In this document: positions 16,750 to 29,173 of the stretch, one piece after another | Layout of the letters: each line of letters starts with the position of its first letter | Position numbering within the stretch: position 1 is the first letter of the stretch | Source: Gammaproteobacteria bacterium | GTDB taxonomy: Bacteria; Pseudomonadota; Gammaproteobacteria; Pseudomonadales; Azotimanducaceae | NCBI GenBank assembly: GCA_004357385.1 | Contig: SMWF01000098.1 | Span: forward strand, 1 to 41,611 | Direction of reading: 5' to 3' | Length of the DNA: 41,611 nucleotides | Made by a program: the position numbers and the translations under genes | Notes under the pieces: generated by a model | Told to the model about the DNA's origin: nothing | Database searches by the model: none | The model's input: the letters and a program-made list of their open reading frames with translations, nothing else

Positions 16750-17424
16750 ATGGCTACCCCGTTGCTGAATCTGGACGATTTCGACTTGCCGCGCTTCATC
16801 GCGATCGAAGGGCCGATCGGGGTCGGTAAAACAACGCTGGCGAAGAAGCTCGCAGAGAGCTTTCGCTACCCCACAATGCTCGAGCCGTCGACCGAGAACC
16901 CGTTCCTCGACCGGTTCTATCGCGAAGGCGGCCGTCACGCGCTGCCAACCCAGCTGTTCTTCCTGCTGCATCGGAGCCAGCAGTTCACGGAACTCAGCAC
17001 GGCCGGATTGTTCAGCCCGGTGGTCGTGTCCGATTTCCTCATGCAGAAGGACCGAATGTTCGCGGAGATCACCCTCGATCCCAACGAACTGGCGCTGTAC
17101 GAGAAAATCCAGGAAAACCTGGATATCAAGCCACCCTGCCCCGATCTGGTGATCTACCTGCAGGCGCCTGAGCGTGTACTGATGGAGCGGATTCGTTCCC
17201 GCGGCGTCGCCCCCGAGCAACACATCAACAGCGACTACCTGCACACATTGGTCGAGGCGTATGCACGCTTTTTCCACTTCTACGACGAAGCGCCGTTACT
17301 GATCGTCAACGCCGCGGAAGTAGACCTGGCCGGCAACGATGATCACTACCGTGAGTTGATCGAACGCATCGTCAACATGCATGGCCCGCGACAGTACTTC
17401 AATCCACATCCAACGCTGATCTGA
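16750..17424 (+). CDS. Deoxynucleoside kinase family protein
   Basis: Nucleotide salvage kinase of the dNK/dGK/dCK family, phosphorylating a deoxynucleoside with ATP or a similar donor; which base is not decidable here. The 224-residue protein has a P-loop GPIGVGKTT (21-29), the substrate-site [13 protein letters not shown] stretch (45-57), the [12 protein letters not shown] helix and the lid ERIRSRG. GGGA lies 6 bases before the ATG. It occupies the slot between pcnB and panB that in Pseudomonas holds folK; folK itself is absent from the window although folP is present at 34454-35395. Confidence 0.85.
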   Translation: MATPLLNLDDFDLPRFIAIEGPIGVGKTTLAKKLAESFRYPTMLEPSTENPFLDRFYREGGRHALPTQLFFLLHRSQQFTELSTAGLFSPVVVSDFLMQKDRMFAEITLDPNELALYEKIQENLDIKPPCPDLVIYLQAPERVLMERIRSRGVAPEQHINSDYLHTLVEAYARFFHFYDEAPLLIVNAAEVDLAGNDDHYRELIERIVNMHGPRQYFNPHPTLI

Positions 17425-17437
17425 ACCGAATGAACCC

Positions 17438-18259
17438 ATGAGCACGCAGACCGCAAGCCAATCGGTGACCCTGAACACCTTGTTCGCCCGCAAACGCGAC
17501 GGCCTCAGATTCGCCGCGCTCACCGCGTACGACGCGCTGTTTGCCGATCTCATCAGTGGCGCAGGAATTGAAGTCATTCTGGTCGGCGATTCGCTGGGCA
17601 TGGTCCTGCAGGGTCACGACAGCACCCTGCCGGTCACGCTGAAGGACATGATTTATCACATGCAGTGCGTGCGCAATGGCAACCGCGGCGCGCTCATCAT
17701 GGCCGACCTGCCATTCATGAGCTACGCCTCGGAGCAGCAGTCGCTGGAGAGCGCTGCCGAACTGATGCGTGCGGGTGCGCACGTAGTGAAGCTGGAAGGC
17801 GGTGCCTGGTTGGCGGAATCGACGCGTCTACTGACCGAGCGCGGCATCCCGGTGTGCGCCCACATGGGCCTGACCCCGCAATCCATCAATCGGCTCGGAG
17901 GCTATCGCGTCCAGGGGCGCGATCCGGCTCAGGCCCACACGATCGTCGAGGAAGCCCTGGTTCTGCAGGACGCCGGGGCCAGTATCCTGCTGTTGGAATG
18001 TGTGCCCGTCGCCCTGGGCGAGACGGTGACGCAACGCCTGGAAATACCCGTCATCGGCATCGGCGCGGGGCCCTGCACCGACGGCCAGATCATGGTCATG
18101 CACGACATGCTCGGGATCACGCCTCCGTCAATCAAGGTGCCGAAGTTCGTCAAGAACTTCATGGTCGAGAGCGACGGCAGCATCCCAGGTGCGTTCAAGG
18201 CGTATGCGGAAGCGGTGCGCGACGGTTCGTTTCCCGCACCCGAACACTGTTTCGAGTGA
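17438..18259 (+). CDS. panB: 3-methyl-2-oxobutanoate hydroxymethyltransferase
   Basis: First step of pantothenate synthesis: adds a hydroxymethyl group from 5,10-methylene-tetrahydrofolate to alpha-ketoisovalerate to make ketopantoate. The 273-residue protein has [10 protein letters not shown] with metal ligand D51, [10 protein letters not shown] with D90, KLEGG (118-122), and E187 in LLLECVP as the catalytic acid. It starts 13 bases after the dNK gene and ends 2 bases before panC, in a tight operon. Confidence 0.97.
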   Translation: MSTQTASQSVTLNTLFARKRDGLRFAALTAYDALFADLISGAGIEVILVGDSLGMVLQGHDSTLPVTLKDMIYHMQCVRNGNRGALIMADLPFMSYASEQQSLESAAELMRAGAHVVKLEGGAWLAESTRLLTERGIPVCAHMGLTPQSINRLGGYRVQGRDPAQAHTIVEEALVLQDAGASILLLECVPVALGETVTQRLEIPVIGIGAGPCTDGQIMVMHDMLGITPPSIKVPKFVKNFMVESDGSIPGAFKAYAEAVRDGSFPAPEHCFE

Positions 18260-18261
18260 CC

Positions 18262-19110
18262 ATGGAGACAGTCCAGGGAATTGGGGAGCTGCGGGAAATA
18301 CTGGATGCATCGGACCCCGGGTGTAGCGTCGGACTCGTGCCGACCATGGGAAATCTACATGCGGGACATCTGAGCTTGATGGCGGCGAGTCTCGATCGAT
18401 GTGATCTCACCGTCGCCACCATCTTCGTCAATCCCCTCCAATTCGGCCCCCATGAGGATCTCGAAGGGTACCCCCGCACCTTTGCAGAGGATCACGCGCA
18501 GCTCGAAGATGCCGGCGTCGACCTGTTGTTCGCACCGCACGAGACGGAAATCTATCCCGAAGGGCGATCCGCTCAAACCGCCGTCAGTGTGCCGGGAATT
18601 TCCACAGAGCTGTGCGGGGCCAGTCGCCCGGGTCACTTCGACGGCGTCACAACCGTCGTTTTGAAACTGTTCAACATCGCCCGTCCCAACGTCGCTTTTT
18701 TCGGCCGCAAGGACTACCAGCAGCTGACCATCATCGCGAACATGACCCGACACCTGAACGTCCCGGTGGAGATTGTGGGTGTGGATACCGTGCGCGCCGA
18801 TGATGGGCTGGCACTGAGCAGCCGCAACCGTTATCTCGACGACGCGCAGCGCGCCGTCGCGCCGCGGTTGTACGCGACCCTCCAGGACACGGCCGACGCG
18901 CTACGTACCGGCGAGAACGACTTGCCGGGGCTCGAACGTACGGCCTTGGGGTGCCTCCAGGCGGCCGGTTTCGAACCCGATTACGTCTCGATTCGCGACG
19001 CGCTGACACTGGCCAAGCCAGACCCGCACGCGCGATCGCTCGTCATCCTGGGTGCCGCCCGGCTCGGGCGGGCGCGGCTGATCGACAACCTCTGTCTCGA
19101 GCGTACGTGA
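18262..19110 (+). CDS. panC: Pantothenate synthetase
   Basis: Joins pantoate and beta-alanine with ATP to form pantothenate. The protein has 282 residues from the ATG at 18262 (E. coli 283), with PTMGNLHAGH (27-36, the HIGH-like motif), FVNPLQFGP, FFGRKDYQQL and LSSRNRYL. The frame is open upstream into panB, but homology starts at METVQGIGELR. The stop overlaps the GTG start of pgi. The beta-alanine-forming panD that usually follows panC in Pseudomonas is absent here, with no space for it. Confidence 0.97.
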   Translation: METVQGIGELREILDASDPGCSVGLVPTMGNLHAGHLSLMAASLDRCDLTVATIFVNPLQFGPHEDLEGYPRTFAEDHAQLEDAGVDLLFAPHETEIYPEGRSAQTAVSVPGISTELCGASRPGHFDGVTTVVLKLFNIARPNVAFFGRKDYQQLTIIANMTRHLNVPVEIVGVDTVRADDGLALSSRNRYLDDAQRAVAPRLYATLQDTADALRTGENDLPGLERTALGCLQAAGFEPDYVSIRDALTLAKPDPHARSLVILGAARLGRARLIDNLCLERT

Positions 19111-20681
19111 GCCGCACACCGACCTCCGCGCTTCGTGCCTGGAAACACCTGGGCCGGCTCGCCACCGCGCGCGTCGGGGCAACAGCCGAGGTGTGTCCGC
19201 TGACCATCGATGTCGCCGGCCTGCACATCGACTTCGGCAAGCAGCGTCTGGACCCTGAAGTGTTGGACGCCCTGGTTGCCTTGTCGGGCGAGGTTGAACT
19301 CGGCAGCGCGCGGGACGATCTGTTCAACGGCGAACCCGTGAATTTTACTGAGAATCGCGCGGCGCTGCATACGGCGCTTCGGGCATCAGTCGAGGAACGG
19401 CCGGTCGCGGTCCGTGATGAGATCTTCAAGGCGCAAACGCACCAACGCGACCTGGTGACCGCACTGCGTAGCGGAACCTGGCTGGGTTACACGGGAAAAC
19501 CCGTTCGTACGCTGGTGCACGTCGGGATTGGCGGTTCCCATCTCGGCCCGGCGCTGGTTGTCGAGGCGCTCGACGCTACGCACGCACCAATCGACTGCAG
19601 ATTCCTGGCGAACGTGGACGCTCACGCCACCAGTCGGCTGCTCGATGGTCTGGACCCCGCGACGACGCTGTTCGTGATCGCGTCCAAGTCCTTCACCACC
19701 ACCGAGACCCTGGTCAACGCGACCACCTTGCGGGGCTGGTTCCTCGAACGGGCTTTGGATACGAGCGCAATCGCCCGGCACTTCATGGCCATCACGGCAA
19801 ATTTACCGGCAGCCGCCACCTTCGGGATCCCCGCGCACAATGTGCTGCCCATGTGGGACTGGGTCGGTGGCCGCTACTCCCTATGGTCCTGCGTAGGGTT
19901 CCCCATTGCGGTCAGTATCGGCAATGAGGGGTTCGCTGCGCTACTCGCGGGCGCCCGCCAGATGGACCAACATTTTCGCACCGCAAAGGACAGCGAGAAC
20001 GCGCCTCTGTTGCTGGCGCTGGCCGGCATCTGGAACGGTAATTTTCTCGGCGCCCAGAGCCATGCGCTGCTGTGCTACGACCAGCGCCTTGCCGGCCTGG
20101 TCACCTATCTGCAGCAGCTCGAGATGGAAAGCAATGGCAAAACGGTCCGCCGGGACGGTACGCGCAGCGACGTACACACCGCGCCAATCCTCTGGGGCGG
20201 GGAGGAAACCAACGGTCAGCACGCATTCCATCAACTGTTGCATCAAGGGAGCCGGGCATTCAGCGCCGATTTCATCGCCTGCATCGAGCCAGGTCATGAG
20301 CGAGCTGCACAACCTCGCCTCGACCAACATCACCGCTGGTTGCTCGCGAATTGCCTGGGCCAGAGCGAAGCGCTGCTGGGCGGTAGCGACAGCGGATCTG
20401 CGCACCAGCAAAGCAAGGGCGCACGGTCAAGCACCACGATTCTGCTCGACCGGTTGAACGCAACGACCCTCGGCGCGCTGATTGCCCTCTACGAGCACAA
20501 GGTGTTCTGCCAAGGTATGATCTGGGGCATCAATCCCTTCGATCAGTGGGGGGTCGAGCTGGGTAAACAGCTCGGCAGCACCATCCACGCTGAGCTCGGC
20601 GGAGGGCTATCGAAAAAACACGATTCAGCCACCCGCCTCCTGATGGATAGGATACGGCGTGGCGGCAGTACGGAGCAGTGA
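19107..20681 (+). CDS. pgi: Glucose-6-phosphate isomerase
   Basis: Interconverts glucose-6-phosphate and fructose-6-phosphate. The start is taken as the GTG at 19107, which overlaps the panC stop as GTGA and gives 524 residues (E. coli 549). Catalytic residues are present: the Glu in QLEMESNGK, the His in [14 protein letters not shown] and the Lys in [10 protein letters not shown]; the sugar-phosphate site motifs [10 protein letters not shown] and SKSFTTTET are clear. The substrate-site loop reads [10 protein letters not shown] where E. coli has GEPGTNGQH, a small variation. A longer open frame to 18951 overlaps panC and is not supported. Confidence 0.95.
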   Translation: MSRTPTSALRAWKHLGRLATARVGATAEVCPLTIDVAGLHIDFGKQRLDPEVLDALVALSGEVELGSARDDLFNGEPVNFTENRAALHTALRASVEERPVAVRDEIFKAQTHQRDLVTALRSGTWLGYTGKPVRTLVHVGIGGSHLGPALVVEALDATHAPIDCRFLANVDAHATSRLLDGLDPATTLFVIASKSFTTTETLVNATTLRGWFLERALDTSAIARHFMAITANLPAAATFGIPAHNVLPMWDWVGGRYSLWSCVGFPIAVSIGNEGFAALLAGARQMDQHFRTAKDSENAPLLLALAGIWNGNFLGAQSHALLCYDQRLAGLVTYLQQLEMESNGKTVRRDGTRSDVHTAPILWGGEETNGQHAFHQLLHQGSRAFSADFIACIEPGHERAAQPRLDQHHRWLLANCLGQSEALLGGSDSGSAHQQSKGARSSTTILLDRLNATTLGALIALYEHKVFCQGMIWGINPFDQWGVELGKQLGSTIHAELGGGLSKKHDSATRLLMDRIRRGGSTEQ

Positions 20682-22627
20682 TGAGCGAGATCCACGCGGT
20701 ACCCAGAGATTTCAGACGCAAGTGCTTCATCGATCTGGAGATCTACGAGGAGATGTATCAACGCTCGATAGAGGACAGCGACGCCTTCTGGGCGGAACAG
20801 GCCGAACGGCACCTGGATTGGTACGACACGTGGGACACGGTCAGTGAGGCCGACTTCGAAACCGGTCGCTTCGCGTGGTTTTCCGGCGGACACCTGAACG
20901 TCGCATACAACTGCATCGACCGCCACCTGACGAGTCGTGGCGCGCAGACCGCGATCATCTGGGAAGGTGACGATCCCGACGAGTCGAAGTCGATTACCTA
21001 CAACGAGCTTCACGTCGAAGTCTGCAAGCTGGCCAACGCGTTGAAGTCACGCGGCGTTCAGCGCGGCGACCGGGTCTGCATCTACCTGCCCATGATTCCC
21101 GAGGCGGCCTACGCCATGCTTGCCTGTGCCCGAATCGGCGCCATCCACTCGGTGGTGTTCGGCGGGTTCTCGCCGCAATCGCTCAAAGACAGAATTCTCG
21201 ACTCGGACTGCCAGACGCTGATCACGGCCGACCAGGGCGTTCGCGGCGGCCGACCCATACCGCTCAAGGAGAACGCCGAACAAGCGCTCGAGGATTGCCC
21301 CAACGTTCACACCGTCATCACGGTGCAGCGTACCGGCGCACAGGTCCCCTGGAACCCGGACCGTGACGTCTGGTACCACGAAGTCACCGACGCGCAGCCG
21401 ACCGATTGCGAGCCCGAGGTGATGGAAGCGGAGGACCCCCTGTTCATCCTGTACACGTCAGGCTCCACCGGCAAGCCGAAAGGGGTTCAGCACTCCACCG
21501 CGGGCTACCTGCTGCAAGCCGCGATGACCCACAAGTACGTGTTCGACTATCACGACGGCGACGTCTACTGGTGCACAGCCGATGTGGGCTGGATTACGGG
21601 GCACTCCTACATCGTCTACGGCCCCCTGGCCAATGGCGCCACGACGCTGATGTTCGAAGGCGTGCCCACCTATCCCGATGCGTCACGCTGCTGGCAGATC
21701 ATCGACAAACATGGCGTCAACATTTTCTACACGGCGCCCACCGCCATTCGTGCGCTGATGGGACAAGGCAACGAGTTCGTCAGCCGCACATCGCGCGCCA
21801 CGCTTCAACTGTTAGGAACGGTGGGCGAACCGATCAACCCGGAAGCCTGGGAGTGGTACTTCAACGTGGTAGGCGATGGGCGCTGCCCGATCGTCGATAC
21901 CTGGTGGCAGACGGAAACCGGCGGCATCATGATCACCCCACTGCCCGGCGCCACGGATCTGAAACCGGGTTCGGCGACGCGCCCGTTCTTCGGCGTACAA
22001 CCCGCCCTGATGGACGAAAACGGGCAGCTCATCGAAACCCTCGAAGCATCCGGAAACCTGGTCATAGCGGCGTCCTGGCCAGGTCAGATCCGCACCTTGT
22101 ACGGCGACCACCAGCGGCTGATCGACACCTATTACTCGACCTACCCTGGCTATTACTTCACCGGCGACGGCGCACGCCGCGATGCCGACGGTTACTACTG
22201 GATTACCGGTCGGGTCGACGATGTCATGAACGTATCGGGGCATCGCATGGGCACGGCCGAGGTGGAGAGCGCGCTGGTGCTGCACGATGCGGTCGCCGAA
22301 GCGGCCGTTGTCGGCTTCCCCCACGATGTCAAGGGCGAAGGCATTTACGCCTACGTAACGCTCATGAGCAGTTTTGATGCGAACGACGAAGATCTGGACG
22401 CGCTGCGTGAGGAGCTTGCGAACCTGGTGCGGACGGAGATCGGACCGATTGCCAAACCCGACGTGATTCAGTGGGCACCGGGGCTGCCAAAGACCCGATC
22501 CGGCAAGATCATGCGCCGAATCCTGCGCAAGATCGCGGCCAACGAGATCGACGATCTCGGTGATACCTCGACGTTGGCTGATCCCTCAGTGGTCGATGAT
22601 CTGGTGGCCAATCGTTCGAGTGGATAG
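20681..22627 (+). CDS. acs: Acetyl-CoA synthetase (AMP-forming)
   Basis: Activates acetate to acetyl-CoA through acetyl-AMP. The protein has 648 residues from the ATG at 20681 (E. coli 652), with the N-terminal acetyl-CoA synthetase segment, the AMP-binding signature [24 protein letters not shown], and the C-terminal lid with [11 protein letters not shown], whose lysine is K609, the site acetylated for control in enteric bacteria. The ATG overlaps the pgi stop by one base (TGATG), and GGAG lies just upstream. A GTG one codon earlier could also be used. The pgi-acs order matches Pseudomonas. Confidence 0.97.
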   Translation: MSEIHAVPRDFRRKCFIDLEIYEEMYQRSIEDSDAFWAEQAERHLDWYDTWDTVSEADFETGRFAWFSGGHLNVAYNCIDRHLTSRGAQTAIIWEGDDPDESKSITYNELHVEVCKLANALKSRGVQRGDRVCIYLPMIPEAAYAMLACARIGAIHSVVFGGFSPQSLKDRILDSDCQTLITADQGVRGGRPIPLKENAEQALEDCPNVHTVITVQRTGAQVPWNPDRDVWYHEVTDAQPTDCEPEVMEAEDPLFILYTSGSTGKPKGVQHSTAGYLLQAAMTHKYVFDYHDGDVYWCTADVGWITGHSYIVYGPLANGATTLMFEGVPTYPDASRCWQIIDKHGVNIFYTAPTAIRALMGQGNEFVSRTSRATLQLLGTVGEPINPEAWEWYFNVVGDGRCPIVDTWWQTETGGIMITPLPGATDLKPGSATRPFFGVQPALMDENGQLIETLEASGNLVIAASWPGQIRTLYGDHQRLIDTYYSTYPGYYFTGDGARRDADGYYWITGRVDDVMNVSGHRMGTAEVESALVLHDAVAEAAVVGFPHDVKGEGIYAYVTLMSSFDANDEDLDALREELANLVRTEIGPIAKPDVIQWAPGLPKTRSGKIMRRILRKIAANEIDDLGDTSTLADPSVVDDLVANRSSG

Positions 22628-22694
22628 GAAGGTGGGCGTACTCCCCTTCCTAGCGGACGGCGCGGTCGAGCGCCAGCGCCGAGACGCTGGCGCT
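22626..22694. terminator. Two inverted repeats in the acs/pnp convergent gap
   Basis: Between the ends of the convergent acs and pnp genes there are two inverted repeats. The stronger has 10-base perfect arms AGCGCCAGCG at 22669-22678 and its complement at 22685-22694, with a 6-base loop. The weaker has 7-base arms AGGAAGG (22626-22632) and CCTTCCT (22645-22651). Neither is followed by a T-run, so a two-way Rho-assisted terminator or 3'-end stabilising hairpin is more likely than a classical intrinsic terminator. Confidence 0.55.
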
Positions 22695-22705
22695 ACCTGA
22701 CGATA

Positions 22706-24835
<2,130 letters not shown>

Positions 24836-24894
24836 AACCTTTTCCTCTTTCTGATTTCCTAACTTCTTCTCTTACATTGCCTGCTTCAGTCGCC

Positions 24895-24916
24895 CGCCGC
24901 TTAAGCTTCAGCGGCG
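24895..24916 (-). promoter_or_regulatory. Hairpin at the rpsO/pnp junction
   Basis: Seven-base perfect arms CGCCGCT and AGCGGCG (24910-24916 and 24895-24901 in the minus reading) with an 8-base loop. It overlaps the rpsO stop codon and lies about 60 bases before the pnp start. There is no T-run, so it is not a strong terminator. In E. coli a hairpin in the pnp leader is cut by RNase III and is used in PNPase autocontrol; a similar role is possible. Confidence 0.5.
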
Positions 24917-25177
24917 CAACCCCAGGCGTCCGATCAAAGTGGTGTAACGATCGCCATCCTTACCTTTGAGGTAATCCAGCAACTTTCGACGCTGATTGAC
25001 CATTCGGATGAGACCGCGACGAGAATGATGGTCCTTGCTGTTCGTACGGAAATGACCCTGCAACAGATTGATATTTTCCGTCAGCAACGCGACCTGAACT
25101 TCCGGCGATCCGGTGTCGCTGTCACTCAACTGGTAATCTTTTACGATCTGAGCCTTCGTTTCGGCTGCCAATGCCAT
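24908..25177 (-). CDS. rpsO: 30S ribosomal protein S15
   Basis: Primary-binding protein of the 16S central domain. The 89-residue protein is the family length and carries [40 protein letters not shown] and the C-terminal [16 protein letters not shown] lies 8 bases before the ATG at 25177. It sits between truB and pnp as in E. coli and most gammaproteobacteria. Confidence 0.98.
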   Translation of the reverse strand: MALAAETKAQIVKDYQLSDSDTGSPEVQVALLTENINLLQGHFRTNSKDHHSRRGLIRMVNQRRKLLDYLKGKDGDRYTTLIGRLGLRR

Positions 25178-25247
25178 CTAATTTCTCCAAATATGCTTGT
25201 CTTCAAAGTTCGGTTCGCTACCACGCATAATTACAGCAGCGCCCCAT

Positions 25248-26183
25248 TCAGTGCGTAACAACCAGACGTCGAGGCGCCACGCGCCCGTCGTCCAGGATCT
25301 CACCCACCCCGATAAATTCTGTATGCTCGTCATCGTGTCGCTCGCACAACTGCACCCAGCCCGTCGACGGCGCGTGCGCGACAATTACCGGCTGACCGCG
25401 ACGAACATAGTAAGCCGTCGAATCCGAGAGCGTAACGACCGGCCATCCGCGCACCGTGCTGGAGATTGGCTGCAACAGCGTATCCAGCGCTTCGAGGCCT
25501 TCAACATCCCGGATCTGATACAGCTCGTCGAAGGTCACCATATCGGACTCCTCATAAGGCCCCGCCATGGTTCGGCGCAGCGCGATCACGTGGGCGCCAC
25601 ACCCCAACAACTCGCCCAGATCTTCCGCAATAGTGCGCACGTAGGTTCCCTTGCTGCAGTGGATCATCAACTCGAGCTCGTCTGAATCGAAGCAGATCAG
25701 CTCGTTGCTGAACACCGTCACCCGGCGTGACTTACGTTCGACCTCGATCCCCTGGCGCGCCAGTTTGTACAACGGCTGACCCTGGTGCTTGATGGCTGAG
25801 AACATCGACGGTATCTGGTCGATCTCGCCCCGAAAACGGTCCAGCACGCGCTCGAGCGTTGCTGTCGAAATTTCGGGCACGGGACGGGTCTCGACTACCT
25901 TGCCGTCGGCATCACCGCTGTCGGTGCGTATGCCGAGTTTGATGCGTGCCCAGTACTTTTTGTCTGAGCTCAAGAGGAACTGAGAGAACTTGGTGGCTTC
26001 GCCAAAACACAGCGGCAACACGCCCCGAGCCAAAGGATCGAGACTACCGGTATGGCCGACCTTAGCTGCACGAAATAGATACTTCGCCTTCTGAACCGCA
26101 TCGTTCGAACTCAAGCCGCCGGGTTTGTCGACCACGACCACGCCACTGATGTCGCGCCCGCGTTGCTTTCGGCGACGCCCCAT
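25248..26183 (-). CDS. truB: tRNA pseudouridine(55) synthase
   Basis: Makes pseudouridine at position 55 of the T-loop of nearly all tRNAs. The 311-residue protein (E. coli 314) has VVVDKPGGLSSN (16-27), the catalytic D49 in KVGHTGSLDPLA, and SKGTYVRTIAEDLG in the middle, with a short C-terminal PUA-like domain. The ATG overlaps the rbfA stop by one base, so the two are translationally coupled. Confidence 0.97.
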   Translation of the reverse strand: MGRRRKQRGRDISGVVVVDKPGGLSSNDAVQKAKYLFRAAKVGHTGSLDPLARGVLPLCFGEATKFSQFLLSSDKKYWARIKLGIRTDSGDADGKVVETRPVPEISTATLERVLDRFRGEIDQIPSMFSAIKHQGQPLYKLARQGIEVERKSRRVTVFSNELICFDSDELELMIHCSKGTYVRTIAEDLGELLGCGAHVIALRRTMAGPYEESDMVTFDELYQIRDVEGLEALDTLLQPISSTVRGWPVVTLSDSTAYYVRRGQPVIVAHAPSTGWVQLCERHDDEHTEFIGVGEILDDGRVAPRRLVVTH

Positions 26184-26572
26184 CAGCCGTCCTCGTCGTC
26201 TGCGGCCGCCGTGCGTCGGTCCGCAGCGATAGCGCGCTCGATCAGCGCGCCCATGCGCGGTCCTTCCTCGACCAGCAGATCGTAATGAAAGGCGAGTCGC
26301 GGCGTGGTTCGCATGGTGCTGTGCCGGGCAATCGCAGAACGAAGGAAACCGGCGGCACCATTCAGCACGCTGATCAGCTCCTGTTGTTGCTCATCACCCG
26401 TCACCTTCAGCGACGACACGTAGATGTTGGCAGACGTGAAATCGCGGCTGACCCGGACATCGGTCACGCTGACCATCTCGACCCTGGGATCACGCATCTC
26501 GTGACGCAGAATCTCTGCAAGGCTCTCGCGTAGATGGTCTGCAACCCGCAACTCCCGTCCATAATCCTTCAC
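26183..26572 (-). CDS. rbfA: Ribosome-binding factor A
   Basis: KH-fold protein that binds the 30S subunit during late maturation of the 16S 5' end. The 129-residue protein aligns with E. coli RbfA from its N-terminus (KDYGRELRVADHL against KEFGRPQRVAQEM), with RDPRVEMVSVTDVRVSRD following and an acidic C-terminus. The start is GTG at 26572. The strong GGAGG directly abuts this GTG and cannot serve it at normal spacing; it is instead well spaced for an out-of-frame ATG 11 bases further on. Translation probably depends on coupling to infB, whose stop is about 17 bases upstream. Confidence 0.93.
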   Translation of the reverse strand: MKDYGRELRVADHLRESLAEILRHEMRDPRVEMVSVTDVRVSRDFTSANIYVSSLKVTGDEQQQELISVLNGAAGFLRSAIARHSTMRTTPRLAFHYDLLVEEGPRMGALIERAIAADRRTAAADDEDG

Positions 26573-26589
26573 CTCCGTACACGCGTGCG

Positions 26590-29127
26590 CTACAGGGTGC
26601 GCGCGACCTCCGTCGACTCGAAGACTTCGATCTTGTCGGCCTCGCGCACATCGCTATAGTTGCGCACACCAATGCCGCACTCGAGGCCATTGCGCACTTC
26701 GTTGACATCGTCTTTGAAGCGCCGCAACGATTCCAGCTCACCCTCGTAAATCACCACGTTGTCGCGCAGCACGCGAATTTGTTTGTTCCGGAACATGGTG
26801 CCCTCGATGACCATACACCCGGCAATCTGTCCATAGCGTGGTGAACGGAACACGTCGCGAACCTCCGCAACGCCGAGGATTTCTTCGCGCAGTTCGGGAG
26901 CAAGCATGCCGGAGAGCGCCTGCTTAACGTCATCGAGCAATTCGTAGATCACGCTGTAATAGCGCAGATCCAGACGTTCCCGTTCGATCACTTTTTTGGC
27001 CGACGGATCGGCGCGCACGTTGAAACCGAACATCACCGCCTCAGAGGTCTGCGCCAGGGTGGCGTCCGATTCGGTGATGCCACCCACACCTGATCCAACC
27101 ACGTTGACCGCGACTTCGTCCGTGTTGATCAGGGCAATGGCCTGAACGATGGCTTCCAACGAACCTCGCACATCGGTTTTCAGCACCATGTTCATGATCC
27201 GCTTCTGACCTTTCGCCATATTGGCAAACATGTTGTCCAGCTTGGACGCCTGCTGCAGCGCCAGCCGGCGATCATGGTTGCGGGTCTTGCGAAACTCCAC
27301 CAGCTCGCGAGCCTTGCGCTCGTCGGACACCACGGAAAACTCGTCACCCGCCTCAGGCGTGCCTGACAAACCAAGCACCTCGACGGGCGTCGAAGGGCCT
27401 GCCTCCTTCATGTGCTCGCCGGCGTCCGACATCATCGCGCGGACCCGGCCATAGTGCTCGCCCGCGACGATCGTATCGCCCTGCCTGAGCGTGCCATTCT
27501 GAACCAGCACGGTAGACACCGGTCCGCGACCACGATCGAGGCGCGATTCAATCACCACCCCGCGACCGGAGGCTTCCTCAACCGCCTTCAGCTCCAGGAT
27601 TTCCGCCTGCAGCTGCACCGATTCGAGCAGCGCATCGACTCCTTCGCCGGTCAGGGCCGAAACATTGACGAACTGTGTATCGCCACCCCAATCTTCGGGA
27701 ATCACCTCCAGCGCCGAGAGTTCGTTCTTCACGCGTTCCGGGTCTGCACTTTCCAGGTCGATCTTGTTGACCGCCACAATCAACGGAGTACCTGCGACCT
27801 TCGCGTGCTGTACCGCCTCTTCGGTCTGCGGCATGACACCGTCATCCGCGGCAACAACCAGAATGACGATGTCCGTTGCTTGCGCCCCACGCGCGCGCAT
27901 GGCGGTAAACGCTGAGTGGCCAGGCGTGTCGAGGAACGTGAAGCGATTGTCGCCCACCTCCACGCTGTAGGCGCCGATATGTTGGGTGATGCCACCCGCT
28001 TCCCCGCTCGCCACCCGCGTTTTGCGGATGTAATCCAGCAACGACGTTTTGCCGTGATCGACATGACCCATGACGGTCAGGACCGGCGGCCGTATGGTGC
28101 CCTCGCCTTCATCGATCTTGAGTGACTCTTCGAGTTCCAACTCCAGCGCGTCTTCGCTGATCAGCTTGACCGTGTGGCCCATCTCTTCAACGACCAGCGT
28201 CGCGGTGTCCTGATCCAGCGTCTGGTTGATGGTGGCCATGACACCCATGCCCATCAACGTCTTGATGACTTCTCCAGCTTTGACCGTCATGCGCTGGGCG
28301 AGGTCACCCACGGCGATCATCGACGGAATCTCGACCTCGCGCTGTCTGATCTCCTGGGGTCGTTCGAACTCACCGCCGTGCTGCTCCACGCGCCCACCAC
28401 GCCGCTTGGTGCGACGCACGTTCGACTTGAAGGACAATTCCCGGCGACCACCGCCGTCACTGAAACGACTGTCGGCGCTATCCTTGTGGTGATCTTTGCC
28501 GTCACGCCGGCCGCCTCGTTCCGCGCTCTGCTCCTCTACCTGTGCCTCAACGGCAGCCTTCGCAACCTGTTCCTCGATGGTCAGCTCGGGCGTCGCCGAC
28601 TGCTTCTCTTCCAATTTCTGGGCCTGTTGCTCGGTCTCTTCCTGTGCTTTGAGTGCAGTCTCGCGGCGTTTTTCTTCTCCCGCTTTGCGTTCGGCCGCCT
28701 GTCGGCGGGTTTCCTCTTCCGCCGACTGGCGTGCGGATTCTTCACTGCGGATGCGTTCTATTTCGGCTTGCGCTTGCGAAGCCACGCGTGGCGCCTGCTC
28801 CGCGGTTTCCCCGGTCGCGGCGCCCGCCGCTTCGCTGCGCTTTACATAGGTACGTTTGCGACGTACCTCGACCTGCACGGCTCGCCCCTTGCCCTGGCCC
28901 GCTTTCAAGGTACTGAGCGATTTACGCTTCAGGGTAATCTTGCGGGTCGCGCCTTCGGCCTGGCCATGACTGAGTTTCAGGTGCGTCAGCAAGGTCTGCT
29001 TCTGCTCTTCAGAAACTGCCGCGTCTTCGGAGCTGTGTTCCAGACCCGCGTCCTGCATCTGCTTGAGCAGGCGAGCCGCGTTGGTACCCACCGCTTCCGC
29101 GAGCTGTTTTACCGTCACTTCCGACAT
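26590..29127 (-). CDS. infB: Translation initiation factor IF-2
   Basis: GTPase that brings fMet-tRNA to the 30S subunit. The 845-residue protein (E. coli 890) has an N-terminal IF2N fold (1-50), a long charged linker rich in Glu, Lys, Arg and Gln (about 55-260), a second IF2N segment (about 268-320), and the GTPase core: G1 GHVDHGKT (354-361), G2 GGITQHIG, G3 DTPGH, G4 NKID. C-terminal domains bind the fMet acceptor end. ATG at 29127. It follows nusA by 46 bases in the rimP-nusA-infB operon. The initiator tRNA it recognises is encoded in the same cluster. Confidence 0.98.
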   Translation of the reverse strand: MSEVTVKQLAEAVGTNAARLLKQMQDAGLEHSSEDAAVSEEQKQTLLTHLKLSHGQAEGATRKITLKRKSLSTLKAGQGKGRAVQVEVRRKRTYVKRSEAAGAATGETAEQAPRVASQAQAEIERIRSEESARQSAEEETRRQAAERKAGEEKRRETALKAQEETEQQAQKLEEKQSATPELTIEEQVAKAAVEAQVEEQSAERGGRRDGKDHHKDSADSRFSDGGGRRELSFKSNVRRTKRRGGRVEQHGGEFERPQEIRQREVEIPSMIAVGDLAQRMTVKAGEVIKTLMGMGVMATINQTLDQDTATLVVEEMGHTVKLISEDALELELEESLKIDEGEGTIRPPVLTVMGHVDHGKTSLLDYIRKTRVASGEAGGITQHIGAYSVEVGDNRFTFLDTPGHSAFTAMRARGAQATDIVILVVAADDGVMPQTEEAVQHAKVAGTPLIVAVNKIDLESADPERVKNELSALEVIPEDWGGDTQFVNVSALTGEGVDALLESVQLQAEILELKAVEEASGRGVVIESRLDRGRGPVSTVLVQNGTLRQGDTIVAGEHYGRVRAMMSDAGEHMKEAGPSTPVEVLGLSGTPEAGDEFSVVSDERKARELVEFRKTRNHDRRLALQQASKLDNMFANMAKGQKRIMNMVLKTDVRGSLEAIVQAIALINTDEVAVNVVGSGVGGITESDATLAQTSEAVMFGFNVRADPSAKKVIERERLDLRYYSVIYELLDDVKQALSGMLAPELREEILGVAEVRDVFRSPRYGQIAGCMVIEGTMFRNKQIRVLRDNVVIYEGELESLRRFKDDVNEVRNGLECGIGVRNYSDVREADKIEVFESTEVARTL

Positions 29128-29173
29128 GCGCTTCTCCCGTACCTCTTCGCTCTACCGCTGCTCAATCGCGCGC

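Noticed and set aside
17665-18261. N-terminal extension of panC into panB
   Set aside because: Homology begins at the ATG at 18262; the extension is out-of-frame reading of panB.
18951-19106. Longer start for pgi inside panC
   Set aside because: The GTG at 19107 overlaps the panC stop as GTGA and fits family length; the extension is arginine-rich shadow sequence.
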